Below, piece by piece: positions 1 through 5,394 of a stretch of DNA of 6,190 nt. The notes under the pieces are model-generated. The model ran no database searches. It was not told where the DNA came from and worked only from the letters and a program-made list of their open reading frames with translations. The stretch's first letter is position 1; every line of letters begins with the position of its first letter. A program made the position numbers and the translations under genes. The stretch spans positions 1-6,190 of the forward strand of contig JAQICK010000307.1 in NCBI GenBank assembly GCA_027858595.1. The letters are read 5' to 3'. Source of the DNA: Melioribacteraceae bacterium (GTDB taxonomy: Bacteria > Bacteroidota > Ignavibacteria > Ignavibacteriales > Melioribacteraceae).

Positions 1-111
1 GTTTGGAATGGAATGGATAATTTTAATAATATAGTAACTTCAGGAATTTATTTTTATCGTATCTCTGCAAATGAATGGAGTGATATAAAAAAGATGGTAT
101 TTCTAAAGTAA
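1..111 (+). CDS. C-terminal end of a protein with a type IX secretion sorting domain (5' partial)
   Basis: An open frame enters from the left edge and stops at TAA 109-111, leaving 36 residues that begin VWNGMDNFNN. The tail reads SGIYFYRIS, then a short polar stretch, and ends in KKMVFLK. This is the usual form of the Por/type IX secretion system C-terminal sorting domain: a beta strand with SG-I/V-Y-F/Y-Y-R/K, then a Lys-rich stretch and a hydrophobic final strand with terminal Lys. Proteins with this tail are exported across the outer membrane and usually attached to the cell surface. The passenger domain lies outside the window, so its function cannot be given. The gene is 161 bp from nuoA and has no visible functional link to it. 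The domain call comes from pattern recognition on a short tail. A FlgD-like Ig fold in another exported protein would look similar. Confidence 0.72.
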   Translation, partial: VWNGMDNFNNIVTSGIYFYRISANEWSDIKKMVFLK

Positions 112-214
112 AAAGAAAGCATTTAAAGCAAAAGCTCAAAAATGTAAATAAACAGACAATATGTAGGCTTTTAACTAAAAAAAGAGAACTTATTTACAAG
201 ATAAATTTTATTCC

Positions 215-247
215 CTTGACATTTCTTCACACTAATTAGTATTTTTC
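215..247 (+). promoter_or_regulatory. Candidate promoter of the nuo operon
   Basis: TTGACA at 216-221 is a perfect -35-type hexamer. A sigma70-like -10 could be TAGTAT (237-242), but the 15 bp spacer is short. Read as a Bacteroidota-type promoter instead, CTTG at 215-218 would be the -33 element and TATTTTTC at 240-247 matches TAnnTTTG at seven of eight positions after 21 bp. Transcription would then start about 20 bp before the nuoA start codon. It is the best candidate in the 112-272 gap and precedes the first gene of the operon. No operator could be identified. This is inference from motifs only. Confidence 0.42.
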
Positions 248-262
248 GAAGTCATTTTTTTT

Positions 263-268
263 AAAAGG
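263..268 (+). promoter_or_regulatory. Ribosome binding site of nuoA
   Basis: AAAAGG ends 4 bases before ATG 273. It is one of the few purine-rich Shine-Dalgarno-like sites in the window and supports this start. Confidence 0.5.
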
Positions 269-272
269 TATT

Positions 273-698
273 ATGCTCACAGAATTTGGTAAAGTATTCA
301 TTTTTATCCTAGTCGGAATTGGATTTGTTGGTATAGCGATAGTAATGGCATACCTAGTAAGACCCAAAAGACCTACCCATGAGAAACAAACAACTTACGA
401 ATGCGGCGAAGACCCTATTGGTTCACCTTGGCAGAAATTTAATATTCGTTTTTATGTTGTTGCTTTAATATTTTTAATCTTTGATGTAGAAGTTGTAATG
501 CTCTTTCCGTGGGCGATTAATTACAAAGATTATGGTTTTTACGGATTTGCTGTTGGAGCAATATTCTTAATTGTTCTGTTTATTGGAATGATTTACGAAT
601 GGCGTAAAGGCGATTTAGAATGGGAACGTTCAGAACCAATAGTACCACATCTTAATAATTTTGTTAAATCAAATAGCATTAAGGATACAGAAAAGTAA
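273..698 (+). CDS. nuoA: NADH-quinone oxidoreductase subunit A (NuoA/ND3)
   Basis: This is a small membrane subunit of complex I, at the junction between the peripheral and membrane arms near the quinone channel. The 141 residues show three hydrophobic helices at about 8-29, 60-80 and 88-108. The family's loop motif YECGEDPIGS sits at 42-51, with Cys44 matching the loop cysteine of mitochondrial ND3, followed by the FNIRFY segment (56-61). The second helix carries the conserved acidic pair of FDVEV (Asp71, Glu73). The length fits bacterial NuoA (about 120-150), with a short hydrophilic tail after EWRKGDLEW. It is the first gene of the operon. Its stop is separated from the nuoB start by only two bases, so the two are probably translationally coupled. 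Identity is clear from the motifs and gene order. Confidence 0.97.
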   Translation: MLTEFGKVFIFILVGIGFVGIAIVMAYLVRPKRPTHEKQTTYECGEDPIGSPWQKFNIRFYVVALIFLIFDVEVVMLFPWAINYKDYGFYGFAVGAIFLIVLFIGMIYEWRKGDLEWERSEPIVPHLNNFVKSNSIKDTEK

Positions 699-700
699 TT

Positions 701-1201
701 ATGGGTTTACTAGATAAAGAATTTAACGATAGCAATATAGTAATTGCAAAAATGGAAGATGTAATGAACTGGGCAAGACTTTCATCTTTATGGCAACTAA
801 GTTTCGGTTTAGCATGCTGTGCAATTGAAATGATGGCTGCATCTGCATCCAACTACGATTTTGATAGATTTGGAGTTATGCCACGCCCTACTCCACGTCA
901 AGCAGATGTGATAATAATATCTGGAACTGTAACACTTAAAATGGCTACACGTATTAAAAGATTATACGAACAAATGCCCGATCCAAAATATATTATTTCA
1001 ATGGGTAGTTGTGCTAACAGTGGCGGTCCTTATTGGGAGCATGGTTATCACGTTTTAAAAGGAATTGATAGAATAATTCCAGTAGATGTATATGTTCCTG
1101 GCTGTCCTCCAAGACCTGAAGCTTTATTTGAAGGCTTATTAAAGTTACAAGAAAAAATTAGAACCGAAACAATTAGAACTAAAACTAAAAAGACTGCATA
1201 G
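701..1201 (+). CDS. nuoB: NADH-quinone oxidoreductase subunit B (NuoB, cluster N2)
   Basis: NuoB is the peripheral-arm subunit that holds 4Fe-4S cluster N2, the last electron carrier before quinone. All four ligands are visible in the 166 residues: the tandem pair Cys39-Cys40 in GLACCAIEMM, Cys104 in SMGSCANSGGPYW, and Cys135 in VPGCPPRPEAL. The segment FGVMPRPTPRQADV (57-70), which lies against NuoD at the quinone cavity, is also typical. The double cysteine followed by AIEMM fits complex I better than a hydrogenase small subunit. The protein ends in a short Thr/Lys-rich tail (about 153-166) of no obvious function. It follows nuoA after two bases. The stop TAG at 1199-1201 runs directly into a degenerate repeat, which separates it from nuoC. 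Confidence 0.97.
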   Translation: MGLLDKEFNDSNIVIAKMEDVMNWARLSSLWQLSFGLACCAIEMMAASASNYDFDRFGVMPRPTPRQADVIIISGTVTLKMATRIKRLYEQMPDPKYIISMGSCANSGGPYWEHGYHVLKGIDRIIPVDVYVPGCPPRPEALFEGLLKLQEKIRTETIRTKTKKTA

Positions 1202-1243
1202 TTAGATGTCAGACTCAAGACTATAAGATATGAGACAAAAACA
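1201..1243 (+). repeat. Degenerate intergenic repeat, copy R1 (nuoB-nuoC gap)
   Basis: The stretch starts with GTTAGATGT and contains AGACT and TGAGAC. With one or two single-base gaps it aligns base by base with 1812-1850 after nuoC (GTTAGATGT, AGACT, AGAT, TGAGAC shared), in the same orientation and starting at or soon after a TAG stop codon. It fills most of the 75 bp nuoB-nuoC gap. No gene or terminator is visible in that gap. Confidence 0.6.
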
Positions 1244-1276
1244 AAACATAAGAAAAGAATTTAGGTTTAAATAAAG

Positions 1277-1801
1277 ATGAATGCTGAAGAAATATATAAT
1301 TTGTTAAAAGAGAAATTTGGCGATTCAATTTTGGAAATGGTTTCTGATGTTCCAACAGAGCCAATAATTTCTGTTGAACCATTAAAGATAAATGAAGTAT
1401 CTGAGTTTTTAAGAGATGCTGATGAGTTTCAATTTGATAGCTTAATGAATCTTTCTGGCGTGGATGATGACAACGTAGAAAAAGTAACAAACGAAGATGA
1501 AACCATAACAAGTAAAGGTGGAACTCTTTCCGTTTTTTATCATTTAGATTCAACTATTCTAAAACATAAAATTACTCTTAAAACATCAACAAACAGAGAT
1601 AATCCAGAAGTTGAATCTGTAACCAACATTTGGGGTTCTGCAAATTGGAATGAACGAGAAGCATATGACATGTTTGGTCTTAAGTTTTTAAATCATCCAA
1701 GTTTAACTAGAATATTGATGCCTTACGATTGGGAAGGTTTCCCATTGCGTAAAGATTATGAAAATCCTGAGTTTTACGAAGGAATGAAAATTCCTTATTA
1801 G
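1277..1801 (+). CDS. nuoC: NADH-quinone oxidoreductase subunit C (NuoC, 30 kDa)
   Basis: NuoC is a peripheral-arm scaffold subunit that packs against NuoD and carries no cofactor. The 174-residue product ends with the family signature in full: WNEREAYDMFG (124-134), then FLNHPSLTRILMPYDW (137-152) and GFPLRKDYENPEFY. The beta-rich domain before it (about 50-120, with LMNLSGVD, VFYHLDS and LKHKITLKTS) is also typical. Residues about 62-84 are an acidic, polar loop between the first two strands that looks longer than in compact homologues. NuoC stands alone and is not fused to NuoD as in E. coli. The start ATG has no strong Shine-Dalgarno; a weak AGG lies 11 bases upstream. Degenerate repeats flank it on both sides, and a foreign S23/IVP-family gene separates it from nuoD. 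Confidence 0.95.
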   Translation: MNAEEIYNLLKEKFGDSILEMVSDVPTEPIISVEPLKINEVSEFLRDADEFQFDSLMNLSGVDDDNVEKVTNEDETITSKGGTLSVFYHLDSTILKHKITLKTSTNRDNPEVESVTNIWGSANWNEREAYDMFGLKFLNHPSLTRILMPYDWEGFPLRKDYENPEFYEGMKIPY

Positions 1802-1803
1802 AT

Positions 1804-1860
1804 TACAGATTGTTAGATGTGAGATTGTTAGACTTTAGATTTGAGACTAAAAAAAGATTT
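1804..1860 (+). repeat. Degenerate intergenic repeat, copy R2 (after nuoC)
   Basis: Starting two bases after the nuoC stop, this stretch holds AGATGTGAGATT (1815-1826) and AGATTTGAGAC (1837-1847). Exact reverse complements of both words, in mirrored order, occur at 2449-2460 and 2417-2427 on the far side of the S23/IVP gene. R2 and R4 are therefore arms of an imperfect inverted repeat around that gene. R2 also aligns in direct orientation with R1 after nuoB. It is low in G+C and rich in AGA/TTAG words. Confidence 0.68.
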
Positions 1861-1940
1861 AGATTAGAAATAAATATGTAGTAGTTGTTCTAAAACATTG
1901 TTAATATATTAGATTCCAAATAGCTTAGGATTTTGGAGCT

Positions 1941-1990
1941 TCTAGTCTTGTGTCTTATGTCTTCTATCTCAATTCTTTTAAGACTAAAGA
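1941..1990 (-). repeat. Weak repeat-like stretch R3 before the S23/IVP gene
   Basis: On the - strand this reads as GAGATAG, AAGACATAAGAC and ACAAGACTAGA, the same AGAC/GAGA vocabulary as R1 and R4 but without the two exact 11-12 bp core words. TAGTCTT (1943-1949) and AAGACTA (1980-1986) could pair over a 30-base loop. It may be a further decayed member of the family or simply the same biased composition. The rest of the 1861-2014 stretch is AT-rich, with no gene that I can support. Confidence 0.35.
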
Positions 1991-2014
1991 GTTTTCACTT
2001 GAAACAATATCATT

Positions 2015-2019
2015 AGAGG
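2015..2019 (+). promoter_or_regulatory. Ribosome binding site deciding the S23/IVP start
   Basis: AGAGG lies six bases before ATG 2026. It favours that ATG over the in-frame TTG at 2020, which would touch the site. Confidence 0.6.
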
Positions 2020-2025
2020 TTGGAT

Positions 2026-2379
2026 ATGCATAACTTTAAGGAATTAAAGGTTTGGCAAAAAGGAAGAAGTTTTGTAAAAGAGATTTATTTAACTGTTTCT
2101 AAATTTCCACCAGAAGAAAAATTTGCATTAACATCACAGATGAAGAGAGCTGCAATTTCAATTCCTTCAAATATTGCAGAAGGAGCAGGTAGAGAAACAG
2201 AAAATGACTTTGCAAGATTTTTAGATATTGCAAATGGCTCTGCTTTTGAATTAGAAACACAAATATATTTAGCGTTTGATTTAAAATTTATAACCGAAGA
2301 AAAATTAAATAATTTAATAGATAAAATTGAAGAGATTGAAAAAATGATTTACGGATTCAAGAAAAGGTTAGTTAGATAA
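2026..2379 (+). CDS. Four-helix-bundle protein, S23 / 23S rRNA intervening-sequence (IVP) family
   Basis: The 117-residue product (from ATG 2026) matches the family of small four-helix-bundle proteins first seen as ORFs inside 23S rRNA intervening sequences and structurally related to Avd of diversity-generating retroelements. Visible family marks are NFKELKVWQKG at the start, a KFPPEEKFALTSQMKRAA segment, SIPSNIAEGAGRE, then FARFLDIANGSAFELETQ and a charged last helix. The whole chain is predicted helical, with no signal peptide or membrane segment. Biochemical function is unknown; structures of relatives are pentameric, and nucleic-acid binding is suspected. It has no known role in complex I, yet lies in the same direction between nuoC and nuoD, where those genes are normally adjacent. 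Oppositely oriented repeats bracket it. No transposase, reverse transcriptase or rRNA sequence is nearby. I read it as an insertion into the operon. Confidence 0.92.
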   Translation: MHNFKELKVWQKGRSFVKEIYLTVSKFPPEEKFALTSQMKRAAISIPSNIAEGAGRETENDFARFLDIANGSAFELETQIYLAFDLKFITEEKLNNLIDKIEEIEKMIYGFKKRLVR

Positions 2380-2395
2380 TAGATATGAGTATCTA
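2380..2395 (+). other. Small hairpin directly after the S23/IVP stop codon
   Basis: TAGATA (2380-2385) and TATCTA (2390-2395) form a 6 bp stem with loop TGAG, starting on the base after the stop. No U-tract follows, so it is not an intrinsic terminator. An AT-rich stem this short could arise by chance. Confidence 0.3.
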
Positions 2396-2400
2396 GAAAC

Positions 2401-2500
2401 AAGATTTTAGTTTTACGTCTCAAATCTTGACTCTTTTGTCTATCTCTTAATCTCACATCTTGTGTCTGATAATCTGTTAATCTAAAATCTAAAATCTAAA
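2401..2500 (-). repeat. Degenerate intergenic repeat, copy R4 (S23/IVP-nuoD gap)
   Basis: On the + strand it contains GTCTCAAATCT (2417-2427), CTTTTGTC (2433-2440) and AATCTCACATCT (2449-2460). The first and last are exact reverse complements of the R2 core words. TCTCACATCTTG (2451-2462) and CTTTTGTC also recur after nuoH at 4730-4741 and 4724-4731. The right end is three tandem AATCTAA units that reach to within two bases of the nuoD start codon. The stretch fills nearly all of the gap and contains no gene. Confidence 0.68.
2479..2499 (+). repeat. Three tandem AATCTAA units abutting the nuoD start
   Basis: Perfect 7 bp copies lie at 2479-2485, 2486-2492 and 2493-2499, followed by AT and the nuoD ATG at 2502. 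They occupy the place where a ribosome binding site would be, and no Shine-Dalgarno-like purine run is present. Confidence 0.85.
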
Positions 2501-2501
2501 T

Positions 2502-3611
2502 ATGAAAACTGAAGAAATGATATTAAATATGGGTCCTCAACATCCTTCTACTCATGGAGTGTTGAGATTAGAACTTGTATTAGATGGTGAAGTTGTTCAC
2601 GATGTAAAACCACACATTGGTTATTTACATCGTTGCATGGAAAAACATTGTGAAGCAATGACTTATCCTCAAGTAGTCCCATATACTGACCGCATGGATT
2701 ATCTTGCTGCAATGTATAATAACTTTGGATATGTTGGTGCTGTTGAAAAATTGATGGATATTAAAGTTCCAGATCGTGTGGAATATATCCGAGTGATAAT
2801 TGGTGAACTACAACGTATTGCATCTCATTTAGTTGCTCTTGGAACTTTTGGATTGGATCTGGGTGCATTTACTCCATTTCTTTATCTTTTCCGTGATCGC
2901 GAAAAAATTCTCGATCTATTTGAAGAAACTTGCGGTGCAAGACTTCTTTATAATTATATGTGGGTTGGTGGTCTTTCACATGATATTCATCCAGATTTTA
3001 TTCGTAAAACGAAAGAATTTATAGATTATTTCAGACCAACAATAGTTGAATTAAATAATTTACTTACTTATAATAAAATATTTATTGAAAGAACTGCAAA
3101 CATTGGCGTTTGTCCTGCAAAAGAAGCTGTTAACCTTGGTTTAACAGGTCCTAATTTGCGTGGAAGTGGTGTAAAATTTGATTTGCGTAAAGACGACACT
3201 TATTCAATCTATAATAAATTTGATTTTGATATTCCTGTCGGTGAAGGCGGAGTTGGTTCTGTTGGCGATTGCTGGGATAGATACTTTGTTAGAGTTCAAG
3301 AAGTTGAGCAAAGTTTAAGGATAATTGAACAAGCAATTGATCAAATTCCAGATGGCAATGTTAAGTCGGAAGTTCCAAGAAGAGTAAAACCACCAGTTGG
3401 TTCTATTTATCACAGAGTTGAAGCTCCAAAAGGTGAACTTGGTTATTTTATTGTGAGTGATGGTAGTCTTAATCCAGCAAGAGTAAAAGTCCGTGCTCCC
3501 TCTTTTGTTTCGTTATCTGCAATAGGTGAAATGGCAAAAGGTTATCTAGTTGCTGATGTAGTAGCAATTCTTGGTAGTTTAGATATTGTTTTAGGAGAAA
3601 TAGATAGATAA
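2502..3611 (+). CDS. nuoD: NADH-quinone oxidoreductase subunit D (NuoD, 49 kDa)
   Basis: NuoD forms the quinone-reduction site together with NuoB. The 369 residues begin almost at the family motif GPQHPSTHGVLRLEL (11-25). They keep the two residues known to contact the quinone headgroup: His18 in HPSTHG and Tyr67 in DRMDYLAAM. HIGYLHRCMEKHCEAMTY (38-55) resembles the Bacteroidota form. The end is canonical, with AILGSLDIVLGEIDR. NuoD descends from NiFe-hydrogenase large subunits, but the metal-binding CxxC pairs are absent, so this is not a hydrogenase. It is a little shorter than many homologues because the N terminus starts close to the first motif; an in-frame stop at 2490-2492 rules out an extension. 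No Shine-Dalgarno is visible. Its stop codon abuts the nuoH start with no gap, which suggests coupled translation. No nuoE, F or G follows. Confidence 0.97.
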   Translation: MKTEEMILNMGPQHPSTHGVLRLELVLDGEVVHDVKPHIGYLHRCMEKHCEAMTYPQVVPYTDRMDYLAAMYNNFGYVGAVEKLMDIKVPDRVEYIRVIIGELQRIASHLVALGTFGLDLGAFTPFLYLFRDREKILDLFEETCGARLLYNYMWVGGLSHDIHPDFIRKTKEFIDYFRPTIVELNNLLTYNKIFIERTANIGVCPAKEAVNLGLTGPNLRGSGVKFDLRKDDTYSIYNKFDFDIPVGEGGVGSVGDCWDRYFVRVQEVEQSLRIIEQAIDQIPDGNVKSEVPRRVKPPVGSIYHRVEAPKGELGYFIVSDGSLNPARVKVRAPSFVSLSAIGEMAKGYLVADVVAILGSLDIVLGEIDR

Positions 3612-4691
3612 ATGCAAAATTATTTAACAGAAATATTTGGTAATGAACTTGTAGCAGAAATTACGGTATATGTTCTTAATACTATTCCAGTTTTAGCTTT
3701 TATAGTTCTTTTTGTCCTTTTTGCTGTTTGGCTAGAGCGTAAAGTTTCTGCTCATATGCAAGATAGACTAGGACCAATGCGTGTTGGTTGGCATGGCGTC
3801 TTACAAACAGTTGCTGATTTTCTTAAATTAGTTCAAAAAGAAGATATTGTCGCTGATGCGAATGATAAAGCACTTTTTAATATTGCCCCATTCTTAGTAT
3901 TTGTTGCCACTTTAGCTACATACACCATGCTCCCATTTACATCCATATTTGTAGGATCAAACGCAGATGTTGGAATTTTCTTAGTCCTTGCTCTATCGGG
4001 AGCAGTGGTTGCTGGAATTTTAATGGCAGGTTGGGCATCAAACAATAAATATTCACTTTATGGTTCTTTACGTGCTGCTGCTCAGATAGTTAGTTACGAA
4101 ATTCCAACCGCACTTGTTGTTTTAACAATGATTATGGTTTATGGAACAATGAATTTGGGCGATGTTACTGAAGCTCAAACAAGTTACTTTTGGAATTGGG
4201 GAATTTTTGGCGGGGCTGGTTTAGGTCTTGGTAAATTCTTATTAGTTCCTTTTATGTTCGTAGCCTTTATTATTTTGTTTATAAGTACACTTGCGGAGAG
4301 TAATAGAACTCCTTTTGATTTACCTGAATCGGAATCTGAACTTGTTGCTGGATTTAACACTGAATATTCTGGAATAAAATTTTCAATGTTTTTTCTTGCA
4401 GAATTTGCAAATATGTTTTTAATTGGCTCCATTTTAGTAATTTTCTTTTTTGGTGGCTACAACTCCCCTTTCGGTTATTTCGGAAATTTAATTGGGGTCG
4501 ATTGGTTAATTCCAATTGAGCAACTATTCTGGTTTATTGGTAAAGGAATGTTTTTTGTGTTTATTTCAATGTGGTTACGTTGGACCTTACCACGTGTAAG
4601 AGTTGATCAACTTATGACTATTTGCTGGAAATATTTAATTCCTTATGCATTCTTTAATTTATTAATTGTCGGTTTAATTTTATTAATATAG
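3612..4691 (+). CDS. nuoH: NADH-quinone oxidoreductase subunit H (NuoH/ND1)
   Basis: NuoH is the membrane subunit that closes the quinone tunnel and links quinone chemistry to proton pumping. The 359 residues form about eight membrane helices. Conserved marks are WLERKVSAHMQDRLGP (40-55), the cytoplasmic loop GVLQTVADFLKLVQKEDI (62-79), RAAAQIVSYEIP (154-165), and the acidic loop LAESNRTPFDLPESESELVAG (227-247) followed by FNTEYSG (248-254). Glu and Asp in this loop help form the path from the quinone site to the pumps. The C-terminal WTLPRVRVDQLM (324-335) is also typical. Length is normal. The ATG directly follows the nuoD stop, so it probably relies on coupled translation. A repeat with a strong hairpin lies between it and nuoI. 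Confidence 0.97.
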   Translation: MQNYLTEIFGNELVAEITVYVLNTIPVLAFIVLFVLFAVWLERKVSAHMQDRLGPMRVGWHGVLQTVADFLKLVQKEDIVADANDKALFNIAPFLVFVATLATYTMLPFTSIFVGSNADVGIFLVLALSGAVVAGILMAGWASNNKYSLYGSLRAAAQIVSYEIPTALVVLTMIMVYGTMNLGDVTEAQTSYFWNWGIFGGAGLGLGKFLLVPFMFVAFIILFISTLAESNRTPFDLPESESELVAGFNTEYSGIKFSMFFLAEFANMFLIGSILVIFFFGGYNSPFGYFGNLIGVDWLIPIEQLFWFIGKGMFFVFISMWLRWTLPRVRVDQLMTICWKYLIPYAFFNLLIVGLILLI

Positions 4692-4760
4692 ACATGGGAC
4701 TTGAGACTCAAGATTTTAAATTTCTTTTGTCTCACATCTTGAATCTCAAAATCTAATATA
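4692..4760 (-). repeat. Degenerate intergenic repeat, copy R5 (nuoH-nuoI gap)
   Basis: CTTTTGTCTC (4724-4733), TCTCACATCTTG (4730-4741) and AAAATCTAA (4748-4756) match R4 before nuoD in the same orientation and order. It also contains AGACTCAAGA (4704-4713), as in R1 (1210-1219). It fills almost the entire 73 bp gap. Confidence 0.65.
4701..4749 (+). other. Long hairpin upstream of nuoI
   Basis: TTGAGACTCAAGAT (4701-4714) can pair with ATCTTGAATCTCAA (4736-4749): 13 of 14 positions are complementary, with one C-A mismatch, over a 21-base loop. The left arm contains the perfect palindrome TTGAGACTCAA. The stem ends 15 bases before the nuoI ATG and no U-tract follows. Processing or stabilisation of the polycistronic mRNA is more plausible than termination, but this is inference. 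Confidence 0.55.
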
Positions 4761-4764
4761 GAAA

Positions 4765-5382
4765 ATGATAAAAGATTACTTAAAAAATACTTGGGAAGGT
4801 CTTTACACAGTTCTTGTTGGAATGAAGATTACTTGGAAGCATTTATTTGTTCCTTCGGTTACTCTTCAATATCCAGAAGAAAGAGCAAAACTTCCAGAAC
4901 GTGCACGTAACAGACTTTTTGTTAATATTAATGACTGTATTGGATGTATGCAATGTGCAACTGCATGCCCAGTAAATTGTATAGATATTGAAACTGTTAA
5001 AGGTGCTCCTGTTGATATGCCTGGTGAAACTTCAAAAGGCAAGAAGAAAGCACTTTGGGTAACTAAGTTTGAAATTGACATAGCAAAATGTTGTTTCTGT
5101 CAATTATGCGTGTTCCCTTGTCCTACAGAATGTATTCAAATGACTGATGTTTATGAATATTCTGAATGGGATAGGGATAACTTAATATATAACTATGCTA
5201 ATTTAACTCCTCAAGAAGTTGATATTAAGCAATTGAATCTAGAGAAATTCCAAGCTGAAAAAGAAGCTAAAAAAATTGAAGCTGCAAAAGCAAAGGCTGA
5301 AGCCGCTGCCAAAAAAGCTGAAGAAGATAAAGCAAAGTCAGAAGAAAAACCTTCTGATGATGAGAAAAAAGAAGAAAAATAA
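4765..5382 (+). CDS. nuoI: NADH-quinone oxidoreductase subunit I (NuoI) with a charged C-terminal tail
   Basis: NuoI is the ferredoxin-like peripheral subunit whose two 4Fe-4S clusters (N6a, N6b) pass electrons to N2 in NuoB. Both motifs are intact: Cys58, 61 and 64 with Cys68-Pro, and Cys109, 112 and 115 with Cys119-Pro. The crosswise fourth ligands complete each cluster. The N-terminal stretch (about 1-32, with GLYTVLVGMKITWKHLF) is the amphipathic helix pair that lies on the membrane. The domain ends near residue 155. Residues about 160-205 are a tail of almost only Ala, Lys and Glu, probably a long helix or coiled coil with a disordered acidic end. This makes the protein longer (205) than the usual 150-180. 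The start codon follows repeat R5 closely and has only a weak GAAA upstream. Confidence 0.96.
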   Translation: MIKDYLKNTWEGLYTVLVGMKITWKHLFVPSVTLQYPEERAKLPERARNRLFVNINDCIGCMQCATACPVNCIDIETVKGAPVDMPGETSKGKKKALWVTKFEIDIAKCCFCQLCVFPCPTECIQMTDVYEYSEWDRDNLIYNYANLTPQEVDIKQLNLEKFQAEKEAKKIEAAKAKAEAAAKKAEEDKAKSEEKPSDDEKKEEK

Positions 5383-5394
5383 TCATTAAGCGTT

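Noticed and set aside
117..175. Terminator after the upstream T9SS-type gene
   Set aside because: Only weak AT pairings (for example AAAAGC with GCTTTT over a long loop) are present and no T-run follows; not distinguishable from chance.
1221..1553. Open frame of 110 codons on the - strand overlapping nuoC
   Set aside because: It lies antisense to nuoC, which has full family motifs, and its Leu/His-rich translation resembles no protein. It is a shadow frame.
1885..1935. Separate promoter for the S23/IVP gene
   Set aside because: TTG and TAATAT or TAGGATTTTG elements can be picked out, but none have acceptable spacing in this AT-rich stretch.
2020..2025. TTG 2020 as start of the S23/IVP gene
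   Set aside because: It abuts the AGAGG ribosome binding site. ATG 2026 has proper spacing and gives the usual family N terminus with FKELKVWQ close to the start.
1804..2500. CRISPR array or diversity-generating retroelement
   Set aside because: The repeats are degenerate, irregularly spaced and partly inverted, with no spacers. No reverse transcriptase or template/variable repeat pair accompanies the S23 protein, which fits the S23/IVP branch better than Avd.
2833..3024. Open frame of 63 codons on the + strand inside nuoD
   Set aside because: It is an out-of-frame reading of nuoD with no family features or start signal of its own.
2502..3611. NiFe hydrogenase large subunit (Ech/Hyc type) instead of NuoD
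   Set aside because: The CxxC metal-binding pairs at both ends are absent, while the quinone-site His18 and Tyr67 and the GSLDIVLGEIDR end are present.
3833..4432. Two - strand open frames antisense to nuoH (3833-4045 and 4184-4432)
   Set aside because: Both mirror well-conserved nuoH coding sequence and have no recognisable domain.
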